The translations under genes were made by a program, and so were the position numbers. 13,790 bases of DNA, from contig CAVJGI010000057.1 in the NCBI GenBank assembly GCA_963649145.1, forward strand, positions 1-13,790, given 5' to 3'. Below the pieces are notes generated by a model. It was not told the DNA's origin. It made no database searches and saw only the letters and a list, made by a program, of their open reading frames with translations. Positions 6,341 through 13,549 of this stretch are shown piece after piece (the first letter of the stretch is position 1; the number at the start of each line of letters is the position of its first letter). The DNA comes from SVKR01 sp963649145. Lineage in GTDB: Bacteria; Bacillota; Clostridia; Oscillospirales; Oscillospiraceae.

Positions 6341-8467
6341 TTAGTCCATCAGACCGAGCTTTTCGCGCTCCTTGATGGCGTCCTTGCGGCTGAGGTTGAC
6401 GCGGCCGCGGTCGTCGATCTCCGTGACCTTGACCCAAGTCATATCGCCGACGTTCAGCACGTCCTCGACCTTTTCGGTGCGCTTGAACTCCAGATCCTTG
6501 ATGTGGATCATGCCGTCCTTGCCCGGAACGAGCTCGACGAAGGCGCCGATCGGGATGATGCGGACGACCTTGCCGTAATAGAGCTTGCCGACTTCGGGCT
6601 CGAAGACGATGTTCTCGATGGTCTGGCGCGCGGCGCGGCAGGCTTCGATGTCCTCGGAGGCGATGAACACGCTGCCGTCGTCGTTGATGTCGATCTTGGT
6701 GCCGGTGTCGGCGGTGATCTTCTGGATGACCTTGCCGCCGGAGCCGATGACCTCGCGGATCTTGTCCGGGTTGATCTTCATCTTGATCATCTTCGGCGCG
6801 CTCTTGGCGAGCTCGTGGCGCGGCTCAGGCAGCGCCTTCAGCATGATCTGGTCGAGAATATCGAAGCGCGCCTCGCGCGTGATGCGGAAGGCCTCCTTGA
6901 TGATCTCGTGCTTCAGACCGTCGTTCTTGAGGTCCATCTGGATGGCGGTGATGCCCTCCTTGGTGCCGGCGACCTTGAAGTCCATCTCGCCGTGGAAGTC
7001 CTCAACGCCCTGAATGTCGATAAAGGTGGTGAAGTCCTCGCCGTCCTGAATGAGACCGCAGGAGATGCCCGCGACGGGCGCCTTCAGCGGAACGCCGGCG
7101 TCCATCAGCGCGAGCGTGGTGCCGCAGATGGAGCCCTGACTCGTGGAGCCGTTGGAGGACAGGACCTCGGACACGACGCGGATGGCGTAGGGGAAATCCT
7201 CCACAGGGGGGATGACCGCTTCGAGCGCCTTCTCGACGAGCGCGCCGTGGCCATACTCGCGGCGGCTGGTGCTGCGCGCCGCACGCGCCTCGCCGCAGGA
7301 GTAAGGCGGCATATTGTAGTGGTGCATGAAGCGCTTTTCCTCTTCCTCCCAGATGGTGTCCAGCTTCTGCGCCATAGAGAGGGTCGCGAGCGTCGCGATG
7401 GAGAGGACCTGCGTCTGGCCGCGGGTGAAGAGCGCGCTGCCGTGAACGCCGGGGATCAAACCGACCTCGCTCGCGAGCGGGCGGATCTCGTTGATCTGGC
7501 GGCCGTCGACGCGCTTGCCCTGAAGCAGCCAGTTCTTGACGATCTTCTTCTGGAACTTATAGGTGATCTCGTCGAGGTACTGGTCCATATCCGGATGGTC
7601 TTCGAGATACTTCTCGTGCCAGTGGTCGATCATGAGGTTCCAGCGCTCCTCGCGGACGTTCTTGTCGTCCGTGTCCATAGCGTGCTCGGCTTCGTCGCGG
7701 AAGTCGGCGCAAATCTTGTCGAAGAGCTCCTGATCGAAGGAAGCGTGCTCATACTCGAACTTCGGCTTGCCGATCTCGGCGACCATGCGGTCGATGAGGT
7801 CCAGCACGGGCTGGAGCTTCTCGTGCGCCTGCACGATGCCCTCGTACATCACGTTCTCCGGGACCTCCTTGGCCTCGGACTCGATCATGACGACCTTCTT
7901 GTGGGTCGCGGCGATGGTGGTGATCATGCGGTTATTCTCGCGCTCGGCCTTGGTGGGGTTGAAGAGATACTTCTCTCCGTCCCAGCCGAGGACGATGCCG
8001 GCGATGGGACCGTTGAACGGAACGTCGGAGATGCTCACCGCGGCGGAGGCGCCGATCATGGCGGTGATCTCCGGAGAGCAGTCGCGGTCGACGTTCAGAA
8101 CGTCGCAGGAGAGGATGACGTCGTTGCGGAGGTCGGAGGGGAAGAGCGGGCGCATCGGGCGGTCGATGAGACGGGACGCCAGCACTGCGTTCAGGCTCGG
8201 ACGACCCTCGCGGCGCAGGAACGCGCCGGGGATGCGGCCCACGGCGTAGAGCTTCTCGTTGAAGTCCACGCTGAGGGGGAAGTAGTCGATGCCGTCCTTC
8301 GGGCGGGCGGAGGCAGTGCAGGTGACGAGGACGGTGGTCTCGCCGTAGCTGACTAAGACAGCGGCGTTGCAGAGCTCAGCCATCTTGCCGACCTCCATCT
8401 TCAGCGGGCGGCCGCAGAAGTCCATCTCGTAGGTCTTGACGTCAAACTGCTTATGCTTGATGATCAT
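6341..8467 (-). CDS. pnp: Polyribonucleotide nucleotidyltransferase (PNPase)
   Basis: Phosphorolytic 3'-5' exoribonuclease (708 aa) that degrades mRNA and can add tails; a ring trimer in the cytoplasm. Domains in order: RNase PH 1 (about 10-145), helical linker (about 230-305), RNase PH 2 (about 315-535) with HYNMPPYSCGE, RREYGHGALVEKAL, GSTSQGSICG and the metal/catalytic pair Asp490/Asp496 in DFHGEMD. The KH domain (about 560-620) has the GSGGK loop at 575-579, and the S1 domain (about 627-695) has GKVVRIIPIGAFVEL. Full length, no lesion. The frame is open to 8530, but ATG at 8465-8467 matches the family N-terminus and has AAGGAG nine bases upstream. It lies behind rpsO, the usual bacterial order, separated by a terminator and a leader hairpin. 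Confidence 0.98.
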   Translation of the reverse strand: MIIKHKQFDVKTYEMDFCGRPLKMEVGKMAELCNAAVLVSYGETTVLVTCTASARPKDGIDYFPLSVDFNEKLYAVGRIPGAFLRREGRPSLNAVLASRLIDRPMRPLFPSDLRNDVILSCDVLNVDRDCSPEITAMIGASAAVSISDVPFNGPIAGIVLGWDGEKYLFNPTKAERENNRMITTIAATHKKVVMIESEAKEVPENVMYEGIVQAHEKLQPVLDLIDRMVAEIGKPKFEYEHASFDQELFDKICADFRDEAEHAMDTDDKNVREERWNLMIDHWHEKYLEDHPDMDQYLDEITYKFQKKIVKNWLLQGKRVDGRQINEIRPLASEVGLIPGVHGSALFTRGQTQVLSIATLATLSMAQKLDTIWEEEEKRFMHHYNMPPYSCGEARAARSTSRREYGHGALVEKALEAVIPPVEDFPYAIRVVSEVLSSNGSTSQGSICGTTLALMDAGVPLKAPVAGISCGLIQDGEDFTTFIDIQGVEDFHGEMDFKVAGTKEGITAIQMDLKNDGLKHEIIKEAFRITREARFDILDQIMLKALPEPRHELAKSAPKMIKMKINPDKIREVIGSGGKVIQKITADTGTKIDINDDGSVFIASEDIEACRAARQTIENIVFEPEVGKLYYGKVVRIIPIGAFVELVPGKDGMIHIKDLEFKRTEKVEDVLNVGDMTWVKVTEIDDRGRVNLSRKDAIKEREKLGLMD

Positions 8468-8530
8468 GCCGGGATTCTCCTTTTCTTCGGTAATTATTTT
8501 TTGAATGAGGAGGACCCAGATTTTCAGCAC

Positions 8531-8570
8531 TTGAAGCCGCGTCCGCGTCTTCCGCCGGGCGCAGCTTCAA
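8531..8570 (-). promoter_or_regulatory. Hairpin in the pnp leader
   Basis: On the minus strand TTGAAGCTGCG (8570-8560) pairs with CGCGGCTTCAA (8541-8531), 11 bp with one G-U pair and an 18-nt GC-rich loop. It lies about 65 bases before the pnp start, downstream of the rpsO terminator, and has no U tract. In Escherichia coli a stem in the pnp leader is cut by RNase III for autoregulation. A similar role here is only a suggestion from position. I find no consensus promoter between 8470 and 8620. Confidence 0.5.
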
Positions 8571-8620
8571 ATACTAAAAAAATGGGTCTCCCCGCTCTTG
8601 GGAACGGCGTTTCCGGGTAA

Positions 8621-8654
8621 GAAAAAACAGGGGACAATATTCAATTGTCCCCTG
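8621..8654 (-). terminator. Intrinsic terminator of rpsO
   Basis: A perfect 11-bp stem (CAGGGGACAAT, 8628-8638, with ATTGTCCCCTG, 8644-8654) closes a 5-nt loop and is followed on the minus strand by TTTTTTC. It lies about 50 bases after the rpsO stop and should end most rpsO transcripts before pnp. This is the same arrangement as the terminator between rpsO and pnp in enterobacteria. Confidence 0.92.
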
Positions 8655-8706
8655 CCGATAAAACCTTCATACCCTTCGGAACGGGTCTCCGCGGCGCAGA
8701 TATGCC

Positions 8707-8973
8707 TTACTTGCGGATGCCCAGCTTTGCGATGATCGCGCGGTAACGCTCGATGTCCTTTCTGGTCAGATAGTCGAGCAGACGGCGGCGCTTGCCGACC
8801 ATCTTGTACATACCCAGACGGCTGTGGTCGTCGTTCGGGTGGGTCTTCAGATGCTCGGTGAGCTGGCGGATGCGCTCGGTCAGGATGGCGATCTGGACCT
8901 CCGGAGAGCCGGTGTCGCCCTCGTGGGTCTTGTTGGCTTCGATAACGGTGTTCTTCTGCTCTTTGGTGATCAT
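8707..8973 (-). CDS. rpsO: 30S ribosomal protein S15
   Basis: Primary 16S rRNA-binding protein (88 aa; family about 89) that nucleates assembly of the 30S platform. Family features are all visible: THEGDTGSPEVQ (16-27), the helix ILTERIRQLTEHL, HLKTHPNDDHSR (41-52), then KRRRLLDYL and the basic end LGIRK. The frame is open to 9066, but the ATG at 8971-8973 gives the exact family N-terminus and has AAGGAAG upstream at eleven bases. It has its own promoter (9075-9103) and terminator, with a leader of about 95 bases that may hold an S15 feedback site. It precedes pnp as in many bacteria. Confidence 0.98.
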   Translation of the reverse strand: MITKEQKNTVIEANKTHEGDTGSPEVQIAILTERIRQLTEHLKTHPNDDHSRLGMYKMVGKRRRLLDYLTRKDIERYRAIIAKLGIRK

Positions 8974-9074
8974 GGTTTTCAAAACTTCCTTTCTTATATT
9001 CCTTTTACCCGGCAGACCAAGTGACGGGGCAGAAAGGAGCCGCCGAAACTGAGTTTGCGGGCACAAGCCATGTT

Positions 9075-9103
9075 AATTTATCACACCCGGTGGCGTTTGT
9101 AAA
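9075..9103 (-). promoter_or_regulatory. Promoter of rpsO
   Basis: Minus strand: -35 TTTACA (9103-9098), 17-base spacer, -10 TAAATT (9080-9075). An AT-rich inverted repeat TTTGTAAA/TTTACAAA (9096-9116) overlaps the -35. It has no U tract on the minus side, so I see no clear terminator between typA and this promoter. Confidence 0.75.
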
Positions 9104-9124
9104 GAGATTTTACAAAAAAACTCC

Positions 9125-10942
9125 TCACTTTTTGCCGTAGACGCTCTTCATGCGGCGGTCGTGGTCCAGGATCCGCTTGCGCAGGCGCAGGGACTTCGGC
9201 GTGACCTCCAGAAGCTCGTCGTCCGCGAGGAACTCAAGGCACTGCTCCAGCGAGAGCTGGCGCGGCGGGATGAGGCGCAGCGCCTCGTCGCTGCCAGAGG
9301 CGCGGGTGTTCGTGAGCTGCTTTTTCTTGCAGATGTTGAGCGTGATGTCCTCCTGCTTCGGGCACTCGCCGATGACCATGCCGCCGTAGACCGGGACGCC
9401 CGGTCCGATGAAGAGCGCGCCGCGCTCCTGCGCGGAGAAGAGCCCGTAAGTGACGCTCTCGCCCGTCTCCCACGCGACGAGGGAACCGGTATTGCGGCGG
9501 GCGATCTCGCCCTTGAAGGGGGCGTAGGAGTCGAAAACGCTCGCCATGATGCCCTCGCCCTTCGTGTCGGTCAAAAACTCGTTGCGGTAGCCGAACAGTC
9601 CGCGGCTCGGCACGAGCAGCTCCAGCTTCATGCGGCTGCCGACCGGGGTCATCTCCAGCAGCTCACCCTTGCGGCTGCCGAGCTTTTCGATGACGGCGCC
9701 AACATATTCCTGCGGAACGTCCGCGACGACGCGCTCGATCGGCTCGCACTTTCTGCCGTCGATCGTCTGGTAAAGCACGCGGGCGGGACCGACTTGGAAC
9801 TCATACCCCTCGCGGCGCATGGTCTCGATCAGGATGGAGAGGCTCATCTCGCCGCGGCCGGCGACGTTGAACTCCGTCTCCTTGTCCGTCTCCGTGACGC
9901 GCAGGGACACGTCCTTCAGCGTTTCGCGCATAAGGCGCTCGCGGATCTGGCGGGAGGTGACGAACTTGCCCTCGCGCCCGGCGAAGGGGCTGTCGTTGAC
10001 GGAGAAGGTCATCTCCAGCGTGGGGGCGGAGATCTTCACGAAGGGCAGCGGCTCCGCCGTGCCGCGGGCGCAGATCGTGTCGCCGATGGTGACGTCGCCG
10101 ATGCCGCTCATCGCGATGATGTTGCCGGCGGCGCTCTCCGTCACGGGGACGCGGGCGAGCCCGTCGAACTCGTAGAGCGAGACCGCCTTCGCGCGCGTCG
10201 GCGCGGCGTCGGGGTCGTGGTAGTTGCAGACCTCGATCTCGTCGTTCTGGTGGATGACGCCGCGCTCGATGCGCCCGATGGCGATGCGGCCGACGTATTC
10301 GTTATAGTCGATGGAGCTGACGAGCATCTGGAACGGGGCGCTCTCGTCCTCGTCCGGGGCGGGGATATACTCCAAGATCGTGTCGAAAAGCGGCTGGAGG
10401 TCCGTACCGGGCTGGTCGGGGGAATAGCTCGCCGTGCCCTGTCTGCCGGAGCAGAAGAGCATCGGGCTGTCGAGCTGCTCGTCCGTCGCGTCGAGGTCCA
10501 TCAGCAGCTCCAGCACTTCGTCCACGACCTCGTGGATGCGCTGGTCCGGGCGGTCGATCTTGTTGACGACCACGATCACGCGGTGGCCCAGCTCCAGCGC
10601 GCGGGAGAGGACAAAGCGGGTCTGGGGCATCGGTCCCTCCGCCGCGTCCACGAGCAGGATAACGCCGTTGACCATCTTGAGGATGCGCTCGACCTCGCCG
10701 CCGAAGTCGGCGTGACCCGGCGTGTCGACGATGTTGATCTTGGTGTCCTTGTAGGTGACGGCGGTATTTTTCGCCATGATGGTGATGCCGCGCTCGCGCT
10801 CAAGGTCGCCGGAGTCCATCACGCGCTCCACGACCTCCTGATTCTCGCGGTAAACGCCGGACTGCTTGAGCATCTCGTCCACAAGCGTGGTCTTTCCGTG
10901 GTCGACGTGGGCGATGATCGCAACGTTTCTCAGGTTTCTCAA
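9125..10942 (-). CDS. typA: Translational GTPase TypA/BipA
   Basis: Ribosome-binding GTPase (605 aa) of the elongation factor class, linked in other bacteria to 50S assembly and growth under stress or cold. G motifs: G1 AHVDHGKTT (11-19), G2 RGITI (51-55), G3 DTPGH (73-77), G4 NKID (127-130), G5 region CSGRQG (164-169). EF-Tu-like domain II and EF-G-like domains follow. The BipA-specific C-terminal domain is seen in KKKQLTNTRASGSDEALRL and VTPKSLRLRKR (about 540-590). The start codon is TTG at 10940-10942, with AAAGGGG ten bases upstream; it encodes the family N-terminus RNLRNVAIIAH. Own promoter at 10987-11015. No clear terminator before rpsO, so some read-through into rpsO is possible. Confidence 0.97.
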   Translation of the reverse strand: MRNLRNVAIIAHVDHGKTTLVDEMLKQSGVYRENQEVVERVMDSGDLERERGITIMAKNTAVTYKDTKINIVDTPGHADFGGEVERILKMVNGVILLVDAAEGPMPQTRFVLSRALELGHRVIVVVNKIDRPDQRIHEVVDEVLELLMDLDATDEQLDSPMLFCSGRQGTASYSPDQPGTDLQPLFDTILEYIPAPDEDESAPFQMLVSSIDYNEYVGRIAIGRIERGVIHQNDEIEVCNYHDPDAAPTRAKAVSLYEFDGLARVPVTESAAGNIIAMSGIGDVTIGDTICARGTAEPLPFVKISAPTLEMTFSVNDSPFAGREGKFVTSRQIRERLMRETLKDVSLRVTETDKETEFNVAGRGEMSLSILIETMRREGYEFQVGPARVLYQTIDGRKCEPIERVVADVPQEYVGAVIEKLGSRKGELLEMTPVGSRMKLELLVPSRGLFGYRNEFLTDTKGEGIMASVFDSYAPFKGEIARRNTGSLVAWETGESVTYGLFSAQERGALFIGPGVPVYGGMVIGECPKQEDITLNICKKKQLTNTRASGSDEALRLIPPRQLSLEQCLEFLADDELLEVTPKSLRLRKRILDHDRRMKSVYGKK

Positions 10943-10986
10943 AGGTATCAGACCCCTTTATCTTTTAAATTTCATCACAAACGTAA

Positions 10987-11015
10987 AGTTTAGCATTTTA
11001 CCCGTCCGTTTTCAA
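10987..11015 (-). promoter_or_regulatory. Promoter of typA
   Basis: Minus strand: -35 TTGAAA (11015-11010), 17-base spacer, -10 TAAACT (10992-10987), about 45 bases ahead of the TTG start codon. It sits back to back with the plus-strand tRNA promoter at 11065-11093. Confidence 0.72.
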
Positions 11016-11064
11016 GTATTTTGTCCAATTTTTCCGTTTCGCCGGAAAAAACCGAAATTCGCTC

Positions 11065-11093
11065 TTGACTCTCCGTCAAAATCGTGCTATTAT
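11065..11093 (+). promoter_or_regulatory. Promoter of the initiator tRNA gene
   Basis: Plus strand: -35 TTGACT (11065-11070), 17-base spacer, -10 TATTAT (11088-11093). Transcription would start near 11100, giving a leader of about 25 bases with a small CTCAGG/CCTGAG hairpin (11103-11119) that RNase P would remove. Confidence 0.85.
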
Positions 11094-11125
11094 AATCAGG
11101 CACTCAGGAAGTCCCTGAGATATAT

Positions 11126-11201
<76 letters not shown>

Positions 11202-11203
11202 TA

Positions 11204-11247
11204 ACTCGCCTGATTCCGTTCGGAATCAGGCGAGTCCTTTTTATTTT
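11204..11247 (+). terminator. Terminator of the tRNA-fMet gene
   Basis: A perfect 14-bp stem (ACTCGCCTGATTCC, 11204-11217, with 11222-11235) has a GTTC loop and is followed by CCTTTTTATTTT. It begins two bases after the encoded CCA end. Confidence 0.93.
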
Positions 11248-11281
11248 CCTCCTGACAGTCCGGTTTTTTGGACACCTGATC

Positions 11282-11290
11282 TGCTATACT
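11282..11290 (+). promoter_or_regulatory. Extended -10 promoter of the HIRAN/EF-hand/WYL gene set
   Basis: TGCTATACT (11282-11290) is a TG-N extended -10 next to a good TATACT. At the 17-base position the -35 is only GGTTTT. It lies 48 bases ahead of the first start codon and after the tRNA terminator, the only place where a promoter for the next three genes can sit. Confidence 0.55.
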
Positions 11291-11337
11291 GGGTGCGTAC
11301 CGAGAAAGCAGACTGAATTTTTGGGAGGAACAAGGAT

Positions 11338-11784
11338 ATGAAGGAACTATTCATCACCGTCACCGGGTTCCGGAATTACAGCGGTCCGGCGCCGTTCCGG
11401 ATCGGGCGGCTCGTCCGCTGCGCGAAGGAGCCGGACAATGACTATGACAAGGAGGCAATCCGCTGCACGATGCCGATGCTCGGCACCGTGGGCTATGTCG
11501 CGAACAGCTGGAGCACGGTCGCCGGCGGCACCATGAGCGCCGGACGCGTTTATGACCGAGTCGGAAAGCGCTTTTACGCCCGCGTTCTGTTCACGACAAC
11601 GAGCAAGATCATCTGCCGCGTCGAGGAGGGCGACCCCGCCGCGCTGCGCGCCGAGCTCCTCTCCCAGATCGACGACGACTGGGACGACGAGGACGAGGAT
11701 GACGAAGACGAGATCGAGACCTATGAGGACGAAACAGGCGAAAAAACCGACGCGCCGGGTCTTCCCTCTTCGGACGATCTGTGA
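11338..11784 (+). CDS. HIRAN-like domain protein with an acidic C-terminal tail
   Basis: Small protein of 148 aa. Residues 1 to about 95 look like a HIRAN domain, a beta-barrel fold known from helicase/nuclease-linked proteins and thought to recognise DNA ends or stalled forks. It opens FITVTGFRNY, then FRIGRLVRCAKEPDNDYDKEAIRC and LGTVGYVAN (the last about 48-56), matching the family pattern of a Leu-x-Arg-Glu-Pro-x-Asn-x-Tyr-Asp core and a Gly-Tyr-Val strand. Residues 111-132 are almost wholly Asp/Glu (DDDWDDEDEDDEDE), followed by a flexible tail. The start has GGGAGG (11323-11328) nine bases upstream. It is first in a same-strand set with an EF-hand-like miniprotein and a WYL regulator. 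Function unknown. The family call is from pattern only. Confidence 0.75.
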   Translation: MKELFITVTGFRNYSGPAPFRIGRLVRCAKEPDNDYDKEAIRCTMPMLGTVGYVANSWSTVAGGTMSAGRVYDRVGKRFYARVLFTTTSKIICRVEEGDPAALRAELLSQIDDDWDDEDEDDEDEIETYEDETGEKTDAPGLPSSDDL

Positions 11785-11816
11785 TATAGTGATATAAAAT
11801 GAGGAGGGCTTAAATT

Positions 11817-12005
11817 ATGGACGAAAAAGGATTCGGAAGCATGTTCGATTTCAACCGCGACGGTATGCTCGATTCTCTGGAGCGGAGCGCGGAGTATGCG
11901 GCTTATCGGGAGTTTCAAAAGGAGACGGAGAAGTCCTCCCGGAGCTCCGACGCGGATTGGGATGATCCCGGCGACTGCGGCGGCGATGACTCCGACTGGG
12001 ACTGA
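11817..12005 (+). CDS. Short acidic protein with an EF-hand-like loop
   Basis: A 62-residue protein, not recognised as a named family. Residues 11-22 read DFNRDGMLDSLE, fitting the 12-position EF-hand calcium loop exactly (Asp-x-Asn-x-Asp-Gly-x-Leu-Asp-x-x-Glu). A helix-like ERSAEYAAYREFQKE follows. The end is acidic (DADWDDPGDCGGDDSDWD) and shares a DWDD word with the tail of the preceding gene. There is no signal peptide or membrane segment. The gene is real on the evidence of a strong GAGGAGGG ribosome site eight bases ahead and of its place between two co-directed genes (33 and 24 bases). Calcium binding is inferred, and one loop alone is weak evidence. Confidence 0.72.
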   Translation: MDEKGFGSMFDFNRDGMLDSLERSAEYAAYREFQKETEKSSRSSDADWDDPGDCGGDDSDWD

Positions 12006-12029
12006 CGTGCGGGGAGGACTTTCTGATCT

Positions 12030-13016
12030 ATGTCAAGATCCGCAAATCAGAAGCTGAAGCTTCTATACCTGATGCAGTACCTGCTGCAAAGCTCCGACGA
12101 GGCGCACCCGCTCACCATCCGCGATATGTCCGAGGAGCTCGCCCGCCACGACATCAAGGCGGAGCGGAAGACGCTCTACGACGATCTGGAGGCGCTCCGC
12201 CAGTTCGGGCTGGATATCGTCGTCGTCCGCGGAAAGGTCACCGGCTACTATATCGGCAGCCGCGATTTTGAGCTCGCGGAGCTGAAGCTGCTCGTGGACA
12301 GCGTGCAGTCCTCGAAGTTCATCACGGAGAAAAAGACCCTCAGCCTCATCAAAAAGATTGAGGGCCTCGCGAGCGTTTATGACGCCCAGCTGCTCCAGCG
12401 GCAGGTCTATGTCCGCAACCGCGTAAAGAGCATGAACGAGAGCGTTTACTACAACGTCGACGAGATCTCCGGCGCGATCACGGGCGACAGCGCCATCCGC
12501 TTCCACTATTTCGATTACACCGTCGACAAGGAGCGCCGCTTCCGCAGGGACGGCGCGTGGTACGAGATCAGCCCGTTTTCGCTCATGTGGGACAGCGAGA
12601 AATACTACATGCTCGGCTACGACACCGCGGCGGGTCAGCTGAAGCACTACCGCGTGGACAAGATGACGGACATCTCCGCCCTCGGCACCCCGCGCGACGG
12701 GAAGGCTGTGTTTGAAAAGGTCGACATCTCGCAGTATTCCAAGAAGGTGTTCCACATGTTCTCCGGCGAACTGCTGGGGCTGCGCCTGCGCTTTGAAAAC
12801 CGCTTCGTCGGCGCGGTGCTCGACCGCTTCGGCGGCGACACTGTCATCCTGCCCGTCGACGACGAGCACTTCACCGTCTGCGTCAGCGTCGCCGTGTCGC
12901 CGAAGTTTTTCGCATGGCTCTACGGCTTCGGCACCGCCGCGGAGATCCTCGCCCCGGACTCCGTCCGCGAGCAGTTCCGCCGGACGCTCATAGAAGCCGC
13001 TGGATTATACGAATAA
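12030..13016 (+). CDS. WYL-domain transcriptional regulator (HTH plus WYL plus WCX)
   Basis: Cytoplasmic DNA-binding regulator (328 aa) of the YafY/DeoR-like class. Residues 8-70 form a helix-turn-helix domain (LTIRDMSEEL, ERKTLYDDLEAL) with a wing near VVVRGKVTGYYI. Residues about 140-215 are the WYL ligand-sensing domain with YEISPFSLMWDSEKYYMLGYD and HYRVDKM; the name-giving Trp-Tyr-Leu is here Tyr-Tyr-Met (192-194). The WCX extension covers about 230-325. Family knowledge: WYL domains sense nucleotides or nucleic acid fragments and often govern stress or defence genes. Start ATG 12030 has GGGGAGGA eleven bases upstream. It lies 24 bases after the miniprotein, so it is likely the last gene of that unit and its regulator. 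The target is unknown. Confidence 0.9.
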   Translation: MSRSANQKLKLLYLMQYLLQSSDEAHPLTIRDMSEELARHDIKAERKTLYDDLEALRQFGLDIVVVRGKVTGYYIGSRDFELAELKLLVDSVQSSKFITEKKTLSLIKKIEGLASVYDAQLLQRQVYVRNRVKSMNESVYYNVDEISGAITGDSAIRFHYFDYTVDKERRFRRDGAWYEISPFSLMWDSEKYYMLGYDTAAGQLKHYRVDKMTDISALGTPRDGKAVFEKVDISQYSKKVFHMFSGELLGLRLRFENRFVGAVLDRFGGDTVILPVDDEHFTVCVSVAVSPKFFAWLYGFGTAAEILAPDSVREQFRRTLIEAAGLYE

Positions 13017-13056
13017 GCCCCTTGGCTCTCCCTCCGGGAGACCCAAAAGATGCCCG

Positions 13057-13096
13057 AAAGCCCCGCCGGTTTTTCCAGACCGGCGGGGCTTTTTTT
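13057..13096. terminator. Terminator after the WYL gene, probably bidirectional
   Basis: A 14-bp stem (13057-13070 with 13079-13092, core GCCCCGCCGGT/ACCGGCGGGGC) has an 8-nt loop and runs into seven T at 13090-13096 on the plus strand. The minus-strand gene ends at 13096. On that strand the stem is followed by TTTCGG, a weaker signal, so it mainly serves the plus-strand unit. Confidence 0.9.
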
Positions 13097-13509
13097 CATC
13101 TCATCAGCAGCCGCGCGAGCTCGACGGTGGCGACCTTGAGCACGACGCCGCCGCTCATGAGGTAGAACCAGACCTCGCGGGTCTGCTGGCTTTTGGCGAT
13201 GGGCGTCGCGACGGCGGCGACCACGATGAGCAGCGCGCCGGCGCAGCCGATGACGGTCGGGACGCTAAGCAGCGGGAAGAGCCCCGGCGCACAGGAGCCG
13301 TCGATCGCGTGCTGGATCGTCTTGTCCAGCCCGTCGCGCGCTGCCGCGAAGCAGCAGATCACAAGGCCGAGGACAAGCACGATCAGGGTCCGGCGGCCCC
13401 AATACGTCACGCTTTCGCGCGTTGCTGCTGTGATGCCGATAAAGGCAAGCAGGATCAAGATCATCAGCGTCGTCGCCGTGGACACAGTATTTCCGAAATA
13501 GAGCTTCAT
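13096..13509 (-). CDS. Four-helix membrane protein of unknown function
   Basis: Predicted integral membrane protein (137 aa) that I do not recognise. Four hydrophobic segments at about 10-29, 40-57, 82-104 and 112-134 alternate with short basic or polar loops (RESVTYWGRR, AARDGLDKTIQHAIDGSC, PIAKSQQTREVW). There is no signal cleavage site and no catalytic motif. Start ATG at 13507-13509 has AAAGGAG eight bases upstream. It has a consensus promoter (13550-13578) and a palindrome at the transcription start (13527-13544), so it is probably under repression by a TetR-type protein not encoded in this window. Its stop overlaps the T run of the convergent terminator. A small efflux or stress-related protein would fit, but nothing proves it. 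Confidence 0.75.
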   Translation of the reverse strand: MKLYFGNTVSTATTLMILILLAFIGITAATRESVTYWGRRTLIVLVLGLVICCFAAARDGLDKTIQHAIDGSCAPGLFPLLSVPTVIGCAGALLIVVAAVATPIAKSQQTREVWFYLMSGGVVLKVATVELARLLMR

Positions 13510-13526
13510 TTTTCTTTCTCCTTTGA

Positions 13527-13544
13527 CTAACTAATGTTCGTTAG
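13527..13544. promoter_or_regulatory. Palindromic operator at the transcription start of the membrane protein gene
   Basis: Minus strand CTAACGAACATTAGTTAG: arms CTAAC and GTTAG separated by eight bases. It starts six bases after the -10, so it covers the expected start site, where a bound repressor would block initiation. Size and style fit TetR/AcrR-family operators. This is inference from shape and place. Confidence 0.6.
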
Positions 13545-13549
13545 CTTGG

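Noticed and set aside
6275..8356. 693-codon plus-strand frame opposite pnp
   Set aside because: It mirrors PNPase. Composition is Asp/Val/Leu/His-rich without a fold.
9096..9116. TTTGTAAA/TTTACAAA inverted repeat as terminator of typA
   Set aside because: The stem is AT-rich and the T run precedes it on the minus strand instead of following it. It overlaps the rpsO -35 box.
9161..10993. 610-codon plus-strand frame opposite typA
   Set aside because: It mirrors TypA/BipA, which has all G motifs and its C-terminal domain on the minus strand.
12063..12869. Minus-strand frame opposite the WYL regulator
   Set aside because: It is a shadow of a recognised regulator, with no ribosome site and a biased composition.
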